NCBI GenBank assembly: GCA_023392595.1
Contig: JAEVYU010000046.1
Coordinates: 124,001-188,000, forward strand
Source: Bacillota bacterium
GTDB lineage: Bacteria; Bacillota; UBA4882; UBA8346
Length of the DNA: 64,000 nucleotides
Reading direction: 5' to 3'
Part shown: in pieces, positions 1 to 8,687 of the stretch
Position numbering within the stretch: the stretch's first letter is position 1
Layout: each line of letters opens with the position of its first letter
Notes under the pieces: model-generated
Database searches by the model: none
What the model was told of the DNA's origin: nothing
What the model saw: only the letters and a program-made list of their open reading frames with translations
Program-made: the position numbers and the translations under genes

Positions 1-432
1 GAGCAAAGCATGGAGAATTCTTCCCCCGTCAAGAGGTTGAGCGGGTATTAAATTGATGAATCCGATTAATATGTTGATTTGGAGCCAATCCGTTAAAAAT
101 TGATTGTGAAACCCAAGAAGGCCAAGATAAACGGCGCCACCTGCCATTAACAGGTTTGCCATTGGGCCGGCTAAAGCGATCAGCCACTCGGCTTGGGAAT
201 TAAGAACGAAGGAAGGATCAATTTTCAGGGAGCCCCCTAAGGGACTTAAAGCCAGTTCTTGAACGGGATAACCCAAAAGTTCACAGCATAACATATGAGT
301 AAATTCATGGATTAAGAGAGCAACGAAATTAAGGAATATATAATGAATATTCCCTTTTGCAAGACTCAAGGCAATAAAGAAAATGCAAAGCAATAAAAAG
401 GAGATTCCTGTCCTCCATTGAAAATGATGCAT
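1..432 (-). CDS. spoIVFB: SpoIVFB-like site-2 intramembrane metalloprotease (3' end cut by window)
   Basis: Membrane zinc protease (M50) that in sporulating Firmicutes cleaves pro-sigma-K in the mother cell. The visible 144 codons begin with ATG (MHHFQWRTG) and show a hydrophobic first segment, the zinc-binding HEFTH (HExxH) at about residues 42-46, and the second family signature NLIPAQPLDGGR near residue 130, where the Asp supplies the third zinc ligand. The gene starts 3 bp after the stop of the SpoIVFA-like gene, the classic spoIVFA-spoIVFB order. The C-terminus lies outside the window, so whether a CBS domain follows is unknown. Confidence 0.9.
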   Translation of the reverse strand, partial: MHHFQWRTGISFLLLCIFFIALSLAKGNIHYIFLNFVALLIHEFTHMLCCELLGYPVQELALSPLGGSLKIDPSFVLNSQAEWLIALAGPMANLLMAGGAVYLGLLGFHNQFLTDWLQINILIGFINLIPAQPLDGGRILHALL

Positions 433-435
433 TGA

Positions 436-1230
436 TTAGCTAGTTAATAAGGATAATGGATCGACCGATTGAGCGTATTCCTTAATTTCCAGCAGTAAAA
501 TAGGTCCCTTATCTTGATCGGGACGGTTAATTTGAGCGATTGTATCACCGGCCTTCACTCTTTGACCGACTTTAACTTGAACCGGTCCTAAATAAAAATA
601 GCTGGAACTCCATCTCTCACTATGGTTAATAGAAATTTGCCATCCCTCTCCGGGCTGGTGACTGATTTCACTGATGATTCCATCAGCCACTGCCAGGACT
701 GTAGACCCTGGCAGTGCGCTAAATTCGATTCCCGGGTGAAATTTTTTGGTTTGATGAACCTCGTCATAACGCCATCCATAACCCTTAACAATATTGCCTT
801 GAACTGGCCATACAGAATTCTGAAAAATTTGCCTTGTTTGTTTTTTCGCGGCGGAGACGGCGGTATCCGAAGTATCAGCCGGATTTTCCATAAAAAATTG
901 ATTTTTCGTAATCTCTTCCAGACGAACTAAATTACCGGTACTGGCAAGTAAACTTTTCCACGGCCTTGAATTGGCAATTCTACCGAAGGTATTCTCGGAT
1001 GAAGCGTTTATTGCGGTATGTATTTTATCTCTTGCCCATCGCAACCATTGAAAATTGCTATGGGAAAGGGTTAATAACAAAATGAGACAAGTAAAGGCAA
1101 TAATGGTTTGATAAAGAATCGTTGAGAATAATTTGAAGTTGGAGTCATCAAGAGAGTCTGATTCTGGAGCTTGTTCCGGAGAGTCTGTTTCTTGTTCAAA
1201 GGAATAGAGATCCTTGTTTTCTATCATCAA
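436..1230 (-). CDS. spoIVFA: SpoIVFA-like membrane protein with degenerate M23 domain
   Basis: 264 aa. An acidic N-terminal tail (about 1-32) is followed by one transmembrane helix (about 34-56), a linker, and a C-terminal LytM/M23-like domain (about 138-262). In known systems SpoIVFA tethers and inhibits SpoIVFB in the outer forespore membrane. The domain keeps the fold signature around HPGIEF (165-170), but the metal-ligand Asp is Glu, and the distal HxH of active M23 peptidases is replaced by ILLLEI near 245-249. It is therefore probably a non-catalytic scaffold, as in B. subtilis. A GGAGG site precedes the start, and the gene is immediately upstream of spoIVFB. Confidence 0.85.
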   Translation of the reverse strand: MMIENKDLYSFEQETDSPEQAPESDSLDDSNFKLFSTILYQTIIAFTCLILLLTLSHSNFQWLRWARDKIHTAINASSENTFGRIANSRPWKSLLASTGNLVRLEEITKNQFFMENPADTSDTAVSAAKKQTRQIFQNSVWPVQGNIVKGYGWRYDEVHQTKKFHPGIEFSALPGSTVLAVADGIISEISHQPGEGWQISINHSERWSSSYFYLGPVQVKVGQRVKAGDTIAQINRPDQDKGPILLLEIKEYAQSVDPLSLLTS

Positions 1231-1336
1231 ATCCTCCCCCTCCCTTTAAGACTATTTATATGGGAGAGGAAGATTGACTAGAACGCCAACTAAGTAAAAC
1301 CAATCGCAACAAAGAGTTAAACCGGAAAATTTACTA

Positions 1337-1540
1337 TTAACCGGTTTCAATCGCATCAGTGGGACAACCGTCGGCTGCTTCTTGGACACATTGCTCTAAA
1401 TCTTCCTCAACCGGTTCGTTTGAGGCTTCGGCTTTTTCATCGTCATTCCAGGTAAAAATCTCAGGGCAACTGGAAACACAAAGTCCGCAACTTATGCATA
1501 AATCTTGATCTACCTTTACTTCCACTCTCTCATCCCTCAT
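1337..1540 (-). CDS. Small single-cluster ferredoxin
   Basis: About 67 aa from the ATG giving MRDERVEV. It carries CISCGLCVSSCP, a C-x2-C-x2-C-x3-CP [4Fe-4S] motif, and a distal ADGCPTDAI Cys, the pattern of one-cluster bacterial ferredoxins (Fer4_13 type). The acidic surface (many Glu/Asp) is usual for an electron carrier. A longer reading frame to 1645 exists but would overlap mug by 40 bp and adds an unrelated hydrophobic N-terminus, so the shorter start is preferred. It lies downstream of an activase/dehydratase-like set that needs low-potential electrons; a functional link is inference. Confidence 0.85.
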   Translation of the reverse strand: MRDERVEVKVDQDLCISCGLCVSSCPEIFTWNDDEKAEASNEPVEEDLEQCVQEAADGCPTDAIETG

Positions 1541-1605
1541 TTCAATAGGTTGCTTCCATATTATCCCGAAAAAAGGAAGAAAGTATTCATTGAAGTCAAG
1601 TAAGT

Positions 1606-2139
1606 TTACAAAGAATCCAATTTCATCTTTAGTTGACAATACCACTGTAACTGAACCTGGTAAGGCATGCGGTTTAATCCGCTGGGGTTAGGCAAGACGA
1701 AATCAATGACCGGGTGGATGATGTTTTGTTGTTGTAAACCCCAATTGAAAGTATTTCCCCGAACCATATAACGGTAGGTATCTTTTCCTAAAAAAGCTGC
1801 AATCCGGGGTTGGTATTTTTGCAATAATTCCATTAACCGTTGTGAGCCGGCCAGAAATTCTTCCCGGGTTAACTCAGACGCAGTGGCTGTAGTCCGGGGA
1901 ACGATATTGGTAACGCCATAACCATAATTCAGAAGGAGGTTATCTGCTTCCGGCTGAAGACGTTTCGGAGTAATCTCGGAATCAGCCAATAATTTCCAAA
2001 AACGGTTGGAATGCCCCGCAAAATGATGTTGAATGGCAGCACTCCGTAAACCGGGATTGATACCGATAAAGAGAATTTTCAAATCGTTTGCTAAAAGATT
2101 GGGAATCGCTAATTCAGAAATCAAAGTATATCCTTTCAA
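1606..2139 (-). CDS. mug: G/U mismatch-specific uracil-DNA glycosylase (MUG family)
   Basis: 177 aa. The family active-site motif appears as GINPGLRSA (residues about 26-34), and the DNA-intercalation motif as NPSGLNR near residue 153. MUG enzymes excise uracil or ethenocytosine opposite guanine and start base-excision repair. The start overlaps the stop of the upstream activase gene by 4 bp (ATGA), so it is probably translated from the same message although the functions are unrelated. Length is normal for the family (about 170 aa). Confidence 0.9.
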   Translation of the reverse strand: MKGYTLISELAIPNLLANDLKILFIGINPGLRSAAIQHHFAGHSNRFWKLLADSEITPKRLQPEADNLLLNYGYGVTNIVPRTTATASELTREEFLAGSQRLMELLQKYQPRIAAFLGKDTYRYMVRGNTFNWGLQQQNIIHPVIDFVLPNPSGLNRMPYQVQLQWYCQLKMKLDSL

Positions 2140-3128
2140 CCTGCCTGTATTGAAGGTTCAAAACTTTTATCAGAGATTCGGTTACTCCATTTACCGCATT
2201 TATCGCCAAGGCAAGCAAGGCATATATCATCCTGTTTCAATTCGACTACTTCACATTGATTGGAACACCCATTACAATCAAAGCTTTCCGTCGTAATTGG
2301 GCTATGGATGATTTCCAACCCTTTAAAATGAGTCGGCCTTTTTTGGGCAATAATTTCTTCTTTAGCAAGGATGGCAGCACCCAATGCTCCCATCACATCA
2401 TAGTGTTCGGGGATGATTAAAGGATACCCTAATATTTCTTCAAATGCTTTCCGGATACCTAAATTGGCAGCTACGCCCCCTTGAAATATAATGGGAGGTT
2501 TCAATTCCTTGCCCTTTCCAAGATTACCCAAGAAATTACGTGCCAGAGCTCTACATAAACCGGCTAAAATATCTTCCAGGGGATGTCCAGTTTGTTGTTT
2601 GTGAATCATGTCAGACTCGGCAAATACAGCACATCTTCCAGCGATTCGAACCGGATGCTTGCCTAAAGCCGCCTTTTTTCCAAATTCATGAATATCAATA
2701 TTCAAACGGGCTGCTTGTTGATCGAGAAATGATCCTGTCCCTGCCGCACAAACAGTATTCATCGCAAAGTCCTTTATAATGCCCTCACGGATTAAGATTA
2801 ATTTAGAATCTTGTCCGCCAATTTCAATAATAGTTTGTACAGTAGGAATTAAATCGAGGCAGGCAACGGCATGACAAGTTATTTCATTTTTAATTAAATC
2901 GGCGCCTAACAATTTACCGATTAACTGCCGTCCGGAACCTGTTGTTCCTAAGGCGGCTATTTCAATTTCTTGACTATCCTTAATGAGTTCTACCAATCCT
3001 TGCTGCACGGACGCAACGGGGTTGCCCTGGGAACGTAAATATAATTTTTTGATTAAATTTCCATGACTATTAATCAGAACTAAATTAGTACTGACAGAGC
3101 CGACATCAATTCCAAGATATAGCTTCAA
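2136..3128 (-). CDS. CoA-substrate dehydratase activase (HgdC/BcrA-BadF family)
   Basis: ASKHA ATPase that in known systems passes one electron, driven by ATP, to a 2-hydroxyacyl-CoA dehydratase. It shows LGIDVGSVSTN (phosphate 1), IEIGGQDSK, NTVCAAGTGSFL and AGRCAVFAESD; the last two Cys are those that bridge a [4Fe-4S] cluster between monomers in HgdC. A C-terminal tail of about 60 residues holds six further Cys (CNGCSNQC, CLAC, CGK), not present in minimal HgdC. A GGAGG box lies 8 nt before a TTG (3128), giving MKLYLGIDVG; a GTG at 3146 would overlap the upstream gene by 4 bp and is the alternative. It is followed by two dehydratase-like partners upstream in the same operon. Confidence 0.85.
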   Translation of the reverse strand: MKLYLGIDVGSVSTNLVLINSHGNLIKKLYLRSQGNPVASVQQGLVELIKDSQEIEIAALGTTGSGRQLIGKLLGADLIKNEITCHAVACLDLIPTVQTIIEIGGQDSKLILIREGIIKDFAMNTVCAAGTGSFLDQQAARLNIDIHEFGKKAALGKHPVRIAGRCAVFAESDMIHKQQTGHPLEDILAGLCRALARNFLGNLGKGKELKPPIIFQGGVAANLGIRKAFEEILGYPLIIPEHYDVMGALGAAILAKEEIIAQKRPTHFKGLEIIHSPITTESFDCNGCSNQCEVVELKQDDICLACLGDKCGKWSNRISDKSFEPSIQAG

Positions 3129-3142
3129 GATTTTTTCCTCCG

Positions 3143-4240
3143 TCACCCGCGCGCCCGCGTTTTTTTACGGTGATATTGTAGCATATCGATAAAAGCCTCG
3201 AGTCTTGTAAGCACTCCGGCTTCTCCCGAATGCTCATCGATAATGATATTGAGGACAGGAATATTGAGTTCCCGAGAGATGGAAGGCAGTACTTGCATTG
3301 CAATAATTTCCGGCATGCAGGTAAAGGGAGCTAATTCGATAACCCCGTCATAACGGTTTATTCCCGCATTGACCGTTTGAGCAACGGTTTCAAGCCCGTG
3401 TCCTCCTACAAAATTGCATAAATATGGACGAGCCATTAATTTTAAATTTTTGTTCCAACGGGGATGGATAATACTGTAAATTAAATGATCCCGAATCCAG
3501 TCAGTAAAATAAATCGATCGTTCAACCAGGACGCCCATTTCTCCAAGGACACGTTCCATCTCAAAATTGGCGTTTGGTTCAAGTACCATATATATTTCCC
3601 CTAACAAAACAAGTTTTAAAGGAACGTAGTCAGCATCTACAGGAAGGGATTGCAATTTCTTGAAATATTCCTCAGAAGTAGCTTTAATGTCCCTTGCTAA
3701 ATCAAGTTGATCCAGATGATGATAAAACTTTTTTTGAAGTTCAGTTACGCTTCCTGAACACTTTTCTTTAGCCCGAACTTGGTTGGCTATTCGGTCGAAA
3801 CGATCAAGGGCGGCAGCTTTTAACCAAGCCCAATAAATCGCTTTGCTTAAATCGGTTAAACGATGCTTGGGGATAAAACGCTTAATCTTATTCCATAACT
3901 CCATTGGATGCGTTTTCGGTGCTTCCAAAACTAAAAAATCAATACAATAACCGGCATCCTGCAATATTTCCCGTTGTTGCTCACCATAATAGCCAAAACG
4001 GCATGGCCCTATACCTCCCGCCATCAATATCAACTCTGCTCCCGCTTCGATCGCTTCAATATAATTACCAAGATTAATTTTTAAAGGAAAACAAGCAAAT
4101 TCAGGCGCCAATTGAGTCCCAAGTTCAATGGTACGGGGCGTTATCGGCGGAGCAATAACAGGTTCCAGACCTAACTCTGACAGTAAAGTCCGGAACGGAA
4201 TATAAGAATTGCCAATATGGGGAAAGGTAACTTTTAACAT
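3143..4240 (-). CDS. 2-hydroxyacyl-CoA dehydratase-like / DUF2229-type protein, copy 1
   Basis: 365 aa. Related to the D-component fold of 2-hydroxyglutaryl-CoA dehydratases and to the acyl-CoA dehydratase activase-related proteins (DUF2229). Visible features are an N-terminal HIGNSY motif, CFPLK near residue 51, GGIGPCRFGYYGEQQ near 75-90, and the C-terminal EHSGEAGVLTRLEAF shared with its neighbour. The overlap of 7 bp with the upstream paralogue and the activase downstream point to one complex. The substrate is not known; the conserved Cys probably hold an Fe-S cluster. These three proteins are fused into one long polypeptide in many Clostridia. Confidence 0.7.
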   Translation of the reverse strand: MLKVTFPHIGNSYIPFRTLLSELGLEPVIAPPITPRTIELGTQLAPEFACFPLKINLGNYIEAIEAGAELILMAGGIGPCRFGYYGEQQREILQDAGYCIDFLVLEAPKTHPMELWNKIKRFIPKHRLTDLSKAIYWAWLKAAALDRFDRIANQVRAKEKCSGSVTELQKKFYHHLDQLDLARDIKATSEEYFKKLQSLPVDADYVPLKLVLLGEIYMVLEPNANFEMERVLGEMGVLVERSIYFTDWIRDHLIYSIIHPRWNKNLKLMARPYLCNFVGGHGLETVAQTVNAGINRYDGVIELAPFTCMPEIIAMQVLPSISRELNIPVLNIIIDEHSGEAGVLTRLEAFIDMLQYHRKKTRARG

Positions 4241-5181
4241 GCAATATGCTGGTGTTTTATCAAGTCAACAAAAGCCTCTATTCGTGTTATCAAACCAGCT
4301 TCTCCGCTCTGTTCTTCATAATTCAAGATCAAAAAAGGTTTGTTTATTTTTTGAATCCGGCGCCCGATTAGATCACTGACTATGGCTTCCGGGCCACAGG
4401 CAAAGGGGGTGATATGAATAAAACCATCCATCGGGGTGCTATTTTCATTCATAAGCCAATCTAAAGCGTCAAATTGCACTTTCCCGATAGTCCAAAAAAG
4501 TTTTTTTAAAAGTTTACCTGAGCCAATTCCTTGAAATTTTTTTGGCATCATCTCAGGGGTATACACCATTACGTTTTGTTGGGCAAGAATTTCTAATAAA
4601 TCCAAATTTAAACAGGCATCGTATAGACAATAAGGATGACCAAGTAATCCAATGTGCAATTCGGAGGAACCTGTGGCTTGAAATTGTAATTTTTGGATAA
4701 TCTCTAAAGCCGGTTGATGGATTTTGCCAGAACAGTCTTTCCGAAGTTCTAGTTGTTTACCAGGTGAAATCCCTATACGCTGTGCCGATTTGCAAAGGCT
4801 ACTCACGATATCTAAATTACGGATTCCCGTCCGGACAATCAATAATTTTCCCCGGGACTCCGGGACTGCGTGAGTGATGATGTCCGGTAACCCCATAAAT
4901 TTAGGACAAATGAAGGCGTCTTTTTGCACTTGAAGAAGATGGGGAATCATAATCCAATCGACTTGGTCAATTAAATCGATTACATGACCTAAAAAAATTT
5001 TTATCGGCAGACATAATTCTTCAATTGAAGCATCCATACCGGCTTTCATGATTTTGGGATTGGTTGGCGGAGATGTTTTTACCTCACAACCCGCCTCAAG
5101 CCAAAATTGTTCCCAAATGCCGCCATACCAAAAATATAATAACGCTCTCGGAATCCCTATTTTCAACTGTTTTCCCATCAT
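4234..5181 (-). CDS. 2-hydroxyacyl-CoA dehydratase-like / DUF2229-type protein, copy 2
   Basis: About 316 aa. Opens with KIGIPRALLYFWYG, the typical start of the DUF2229/CoA-activase-related family, then ELCLPIKIFLGH (Cys near residue 56), ICPKFMGLPD, TPFACGPEAI and the C-terminal EEQSGEAGLITRIEAF. It is paralogous to the following gene in order and spacing of motifs but not identical in sequence. The first gene of the overlapping set (copy 2, copy 1, activase, mug). The start is uncertain: TTG 5187, ATG 5181 or ATG 5178, none with a clear Shine-Dalgarno. Confidence 0.7.
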   Translation of the reverse strand: MMGKQLKIGIPRALLYFWYGGIWEQFWLEAGCEVKTSPPTNPKIMKAGMDASIEELCLPIKIFLGHVIDLIDQVDWIMIPHLLQVQKDAFICPKFMGLPDIITHAVPESRGKLLIVRTGIRNLDIVSSLCKSAQRIGISPGKQLELRKDCSGKIHQPALEIIQKLQFQATGSSELHIGLLGHPYCLYDACLNLDLLEILAQQNVMVYTPEMMPKKFQGIGSGKLLKKLFWTIGKVQFDALDWLMNENSTPMDGFIHITPFACGPEAIVSDLIGRRIQKINKPFLILNYEEQSGEAGLITRIEAFVDLIKHQHIAC

Positions 5182-5258
5182 AATCAATATTTCTAATCGT
5201 TTTTAACTTTTCCTTCTTTTTATGTTTTTTATTACCGGATTATTTGCCCATAAGAATT

Positions 5259-5837
5259 TTAATTTGTAATATTTTGGAAACTACTTCTTTTCAAAACCTC
5301 TTGAACCGCCAGCGTAGTTATTTTTGCGCCATCTTCGACCAAATCGGCATCATCCATTTTCCCTAAATCACCAACACCAATAATTATTGGAATATTGAGT
5401 TGACTTAAAACGTCAACTGTATCGCCTTCAACTTTGGTATGCCCTGCCGCTTCCGGGTATCCGTCCTTATCGACCGGTACATTGACGATATTACCTTCCC
5501 GGGTGATTGAAGCCGTGATCGGCACGCCATCGACACCGGCAGTATTGGAGGCGACCGCAACCACACCTAAAATCTCCAGGTCGGGATCGGCAGCCAATGT
5601 ACGAAGAATAGTTTCTCCTTTTCCCTCACCCGTATAGCCGCAATCATCTACCATGACCAAGACGGGGTCATAAGCAGCTTTTTTAATAGCTGCTAATATT
5701 TCTTTTCCTTGGGCATTTGTTGGATTCCCTCCCGAAAAAGAGATGGAACGTCCGCCTACATTACGAGCTACCTTTTGGACAACTTTTTGAGCAACACGAT
5801 CCCCGTCCGTAATCACTACAATTTTTCTTTTATCCAC
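5259..5837 (-). CDS. spoVAE: Stage V sporulation protein AE (SpoVAE/SpoVAEA type)
   Basis: 192 aa soluble protein starting KIVVITDGD, with FSGGNPT, VMVDDCGYTGEGKGE, VVAVASNTAG and PIIIGVGDLGKM, the pattern of the soluble SpoVAE homologue linked to dipicolinic-acid uptake and germination. GTG start with AAAGGAG about 10 nt upstream. No transmembrane segment is apparent, so it is the cytosolic AEA-type subunit, not the membrane AEB. The other spoVA genes are not in the window. It follows two DUF3189 genes and spoIIP on the same strand with 2-10 bp gaps, suggesting one sporulation transcript. Confidence 0.82.
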   Translation of the reverse strand: MDKRKIVVITDGDRVAQKVVQKVARNVGGRSISFSGGNPTNAQGKEILAAIKKAAYDPVLVMVDDCGYTGEGKGETILRTLAADPDLEILGVVAVASNTAGVDGVPITASITREGNIVNVPVDKDGYPEAAGHTKVEGDTVDVLSQLNIPIIIGVGDLGKMDDADLVEDGAKITTLAVQEVLKRSSFQNITN

Positions 5838-5839
5838 AG

Positions 5840-6298
5840 TTATTCTACTCCTTTGGAGGAATTAACCATTTCGATTATTTTTCGATAATTTTTCCGGATA
5901 CCCATGGCTGCCAGATACTTTCCCAGAGCGCTTGTTGACTTTTTTTGCGAAAGACGTTCACCCATTCGGAAAATGATATTATGAATACCTTTTGACTCAA
6001 AGACACCCAAAAAAATCCATTTTGAGAAATCAACACCTCTTTGAGATAAAACATTTTCAATGGCCTGCAAAGCAAGAGAAACATTGGCATAAAAATTGAT
6101 TACATAGACTTGTGAATTTATATTTTCCCCTATAAAATAAGGGACTCCATAGTTCCCGGATATTAATCGGTCATCACTGGAAATTTTTAGGATTTCTCTG
6201 ATAGTTGGAACCCTTTCCTCAGGGAGCTTTTGTAAATGTATGGAAGCGGCAATCATTGCAGTAAGCAGTTGCCGATTACAATAATAAAAGAATTTCAC
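5840..6298 (-). CDS. DUF3189 family protein, divergent copy
   Basis: 152 aa, GTG start. Related to the next upstream gene: both begin with a strand and an Ala-rich segment (here KFFYYCNRQLLTAMIAASIHL, there KIVYHCYGGAHASPTAAAIH) and share a GxPYFIG/GKLILIG strand. This copy has lost the glycine-rich YGG-H loop of the family (NRQLL instead), so if that loop binds a ligand this copy may be regulatory or structural. The function of DUF3189 is unknown; it is restricted largely to spore-formers and sits here between spoIIP and spoVAE. Confidence 0.65.
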   Translation of the reverse strand: MKFFYYCNRQLLTAMIAASIHLQKLPEERVPTIREILKISSDDRLISGNYGVPYFIGENINSQVYVINFYANVSLALQAIENVLSQRGVDFSKWIFLGVFESKGIHNIIFRMGERLSQKKSTSALGKYLAAMGIRKNYRKIIEMVNSSKGVE

Positions 6299-6308
6299 GA
6301 TTCATTAC

Positions 6309-6761
6309 CTATAGTTGGGCAATAGTTTTTTTTACTTTTGCTGCTAAAATTGGAAAGGATAAAATGGTTCCTAAAGTAACAATCGGTCTACCGATGTTGA
6401 CCCATCCCATGGCCCTGGAAGAAAAGCCCCCGGTAACCATCAGCGGATTAAAAAGTTGTACGCAATCCACAAACCGATACTCTGACGGGTCCCCTCCTGT
6501 TAATTGAATAAATTCGAGAATAATTCGGATGACCATTTCGGCTGCGTTTCTTCTTCCAAGAATGAATACTTCATTTTCCCACTGATCCTTTCCGATCAAG
6601 ATAAGTTTGCCGTGTTCCTCCTTGGTAATTTGGTCGAAATAAGGAATTTTTTTAAAATCTCTCCATTTTGGTAACCGATCATGCCTCAAAATTCCCAAAT
6701 GAATTGCCGCTGCGGTCGGTGATGCGTGGGCGCCTCCGTAACAATGATAAACGATTTTCAA
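6309..6761 (-). CDS. DUF3189 family protein
   Basis: 150 aa. Contains the family N-terminus IVYHCYGGAHASPTAAAIH and a GKLILIGKDQWENEVF strand, then a helical C-terminus ending in a moderately hydrophobic stretch (PIVTLGTILSFPILA, about 126-140). It starts with TTG directly after the spoIIP stop (5 bp gap) and lies 10 bp before the second DUF3189 gene. No biochemical role is established for the family. The context (spoIIP upstream, spoVAE downstream) suggests a sporulation-time function. Confidence 0.7.
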   Translation of the reverse strand: MKIVYHCYGGAHASPTAAAIHLGILRHDRLPKWRDFKKIPYFDQITKEEHGKLILIGKDQWENEVFILGRRNAAEMVIRIILEFIQLTGGDPSEYRFVDCVQLFNPLMVTGGFSSRAMGWVNIGRPIVTLGTILSFPILAAKVKKTIAQL

Positions 6762-6766
6762 GAATT

Positions 6767-7897
6767 TTAACTTTCCGGATTGGATTGATCGTCATTCTTT
6801 CCTTCGTTTTGAGAATTTGAGATTTCATTCTCTTCATCTTCGCCCATAGCACCCGTAAATTCTTTACCTAAATTTTTAAAGCCTCCGCGATTGATTAAAA
6901 AGAATAACCCAGTACCACCAATTAAGACCGCAATAACCCAGAACAAACTACGCATGCTTCCGCGATTGATAAATCGTGCGCCTCGGTTTCCATATAATAC
7001 ATCTTTGGATGCGGCTGCAAAGATTTGAGCGCCTCTTTCGGCAGCAACTTTACTATTCGTATCGGTTCCGAACTCCAACAAAATGCTACGGGGCCCTAAA
7101 TCTTGGTTATATTTTCCTTTTCCATAAAAAATACCTTTAATAAAACCGGGATATTTCCGATCGCAGGTTTCTTTAATCCGTTTGGCAAAGTCATTATTAG
7201 CTTGAAAATTGGGGTTTTGGCGCCCTACAACAAGCTGCACTTTGGTAACACCCTGATTATTAACGACATCGCTGTACATTTGAGCCGGTACAGCATCCCG
7301 ATGCACATCAAGTAAAGTTGTCGGTTGTTTTTTCAGCAATTGTACAGCAGTCCGCCTAGAACGGTCATAAGCCATTGCATCATGGGGATCATGAGCGTTT
7401 TTGGAATGAATAACCGGGATACCACTTTTTTCAAAAGCATTGGCTAAGCTATCACCAACTTGAAAAATTCCTCCACGTCCAAACTTGCTGGAAGTACCAT
7501 CCCCCGGAATGTAGGATTCGTCGGAGTGGGTATGATAGATTGCAATCGGTCCTTTGGTTTTTGTTTCTCCTCGCAAAAATTCGCCACTCAGTAGATAACT
7601 CCATAAATCTTTTAATTCACTAATTGTAGATGCCGTTAATTTTTCTTTTCTGACCAGTTTCACGGTGGCCAAATTATCATGGACTTTAACCACCCGGTAA
7701 AGATTGTTTTGACTATCCAAATACTGATCACCAGCAACAATTTGATGGGCTGTACTTGTAATTACTTTTCCATGCTCATCCCGTAAAGTCATATACTTGC
7801 CGGACAGTTCCATTTCGGCAAATGCGGTATTGGTAATCGCCAATAAAGGTATCAGGAGGAATATGGATAAATAAAAGAAATAGCTGGTTCGTTTCAT
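6767..7897 (-). CDS. spoIIP: Stage II sporulation protein P (SpoIIP)
   Basis: 376 aa. Peptidoglycan amidase/endopeptidase of the DMP engulfment machinery. N-terminal hydrophobic segment (about 8-27), catalytic domain about 115-300 with AIYHTHSDESYIPG, LLDVHRDAVP and SILLEFGTDTNS, which carry the His/Glu metal-site residues, then a second transmembrane helix near 318-336 (SLFWVIAVLIGGTGLFFLI) and an acidic tail. Having an anchor at both ends is unusual; B. subtilis SpoIIP has only the N-terminal one. The start overlaps the DUF1614 stop by 4 bp (ATGA), with AAGGAGAG upstream. Confidence 0.88.
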   Translation of the reverse strand: MKRTSYFFYLSIFLLIPLLAITNTAFAEMELSGKYMTLRDEHGKVITSTAHQIVAGDQYLDSQNNLYRVVKVHDNLATVKLVRKEKLTASTISELKDLWSYLLSGEFLRGETKTKGPIAIYHTHSDESYIPGDGTSSKFGRGGIFQVGDSLANAFEKSGIPVIHSKNAHDPHDAMAYDRSRRTAVQLLKKQPTTLLDVHRDAVPAQMYSDVVNNQGVTKVQLVVGRQNPNFQANNDFAKRIKETCDRKYPGFIKGIFYGKGKYNQDLGPRSILLEFGTDTNSKVAAERGAQIFAAASKDVLYGNRGARFINRGSMRSLFWVIAVLIGGTGLFFLINRGGFKNLGKEFTGAMGEDEENEISNSQNEGKNDDQSNPES

Positions 7898-8610
7898 TTT
7901 TCTCTCTCCTTTTCGCTCAGTGCTTCCGCCTGTTCCGTTTCCTGCTGCCGGTTTTCAGTTCCCTCGGGATGGTCCAACGCTTCGCGAAGCGCTTCCGGGC
8001 GTTCTTCTTTCACAGGGCCGCCTTGGAGCGCCTCACGGCTTTCTCCGATGATTTCTGCCAATAATACTGCTAGAACCGCTGCAACTACCAAGGTATCAAA
8101 AACTCCACCGCCCCCAATTAAGGTTGGAACGTTTGTACCCCGTACTTCAAAAATATGAACGACATCCATAGCCAGGACTCCCATTGTTGCGATAACGAAA
8201 GCCAAACGTCTTGATCTTCCTGCTATGTAAGCGATAATTCCGGCGATGATTGCCCATAAATATTGAGGCTCTATAAAACCACGGCTGGTATCAAAGGAAT
8301 ATAATTTATTGACCCCATATAAAACGCCGGTGGTAATAACAATTCCGATTATTGAACGGACCCACTCCTTTGAAGTGCCTGCCTTCACTAAAACATAAAC
8401 AGCTAAAACGAAAGGTAAAACAGCCCCTCCTATATTCAAACTTATACTGGGGGTACGTGAAAGCGGGATATCGATGAAACTGCCCACTATCATGGCTCCG
8501 ATAAAAATCAATCCCCCGCGATCGCTTAAATAGAGACGGTCCAATATTTGATGCGCCAGCCCCAAAAAAATTAATACACTCACCAACAGTAATAAGATGA
8601 TACCTGTCAC
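7894..8610 (-). CDS. DUF1614 family multi-pass membrane protein
   Basis: 238 aa with about six hydrophobic segments (for example 2-22, 34-48, 60-78, 86-102, 117-150, 168-190) and a hydrophilic, Glu-rich C-terminal tail. Motifs FIGAMIVGSFIDIPL, NIGGAVLPF and GGGGVFDTL are of the DUF1614 type. GTG start with an AAAGGAGG box. It is the first gene of the likely spoIIP transcript and is translationally coupled to spoIIP. The function is unknown; the glycine-rich membrane loops suggest a small-molecule or ion pathway, but that is speculation. Confidence 0.7.
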   Translation of the reverse strand: MTGIILLLLVSVLIFLGLAHQILDRLYLSDRGGLIFIGAMIVGSFIDIPLSRTPSISLNIGGAVLPFVLAVYVLVKAGTSKEWVRSIIGIVITTGVLYGVNKLYSFDTSRGFIEPQYLWAIIAGIIAYIAGRSRRLAFVIATMGVLAMDVVHIFEVRGTNVPTLIGGGGVFDTLVVAAVLAVLLAEIIGESREALQGGPVKEERPEALREALDHPEGTENRQQETEQAEALSEKEREK

Positions 8611-8687
8611 CCAAGTCGACCTCCTTTCCCCATATAGTGGCCTGCTTTACAATTGTTTATGCTGGTAAATCCATGGCTAAATAAACG

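Noticed and set aside
1540..1645. Longer ferredoxin start at 1645
   Set aside because: It overlaps mug by 40 bp and adds a hydrophobic stretch not seen in one-cluster ferredoxins.
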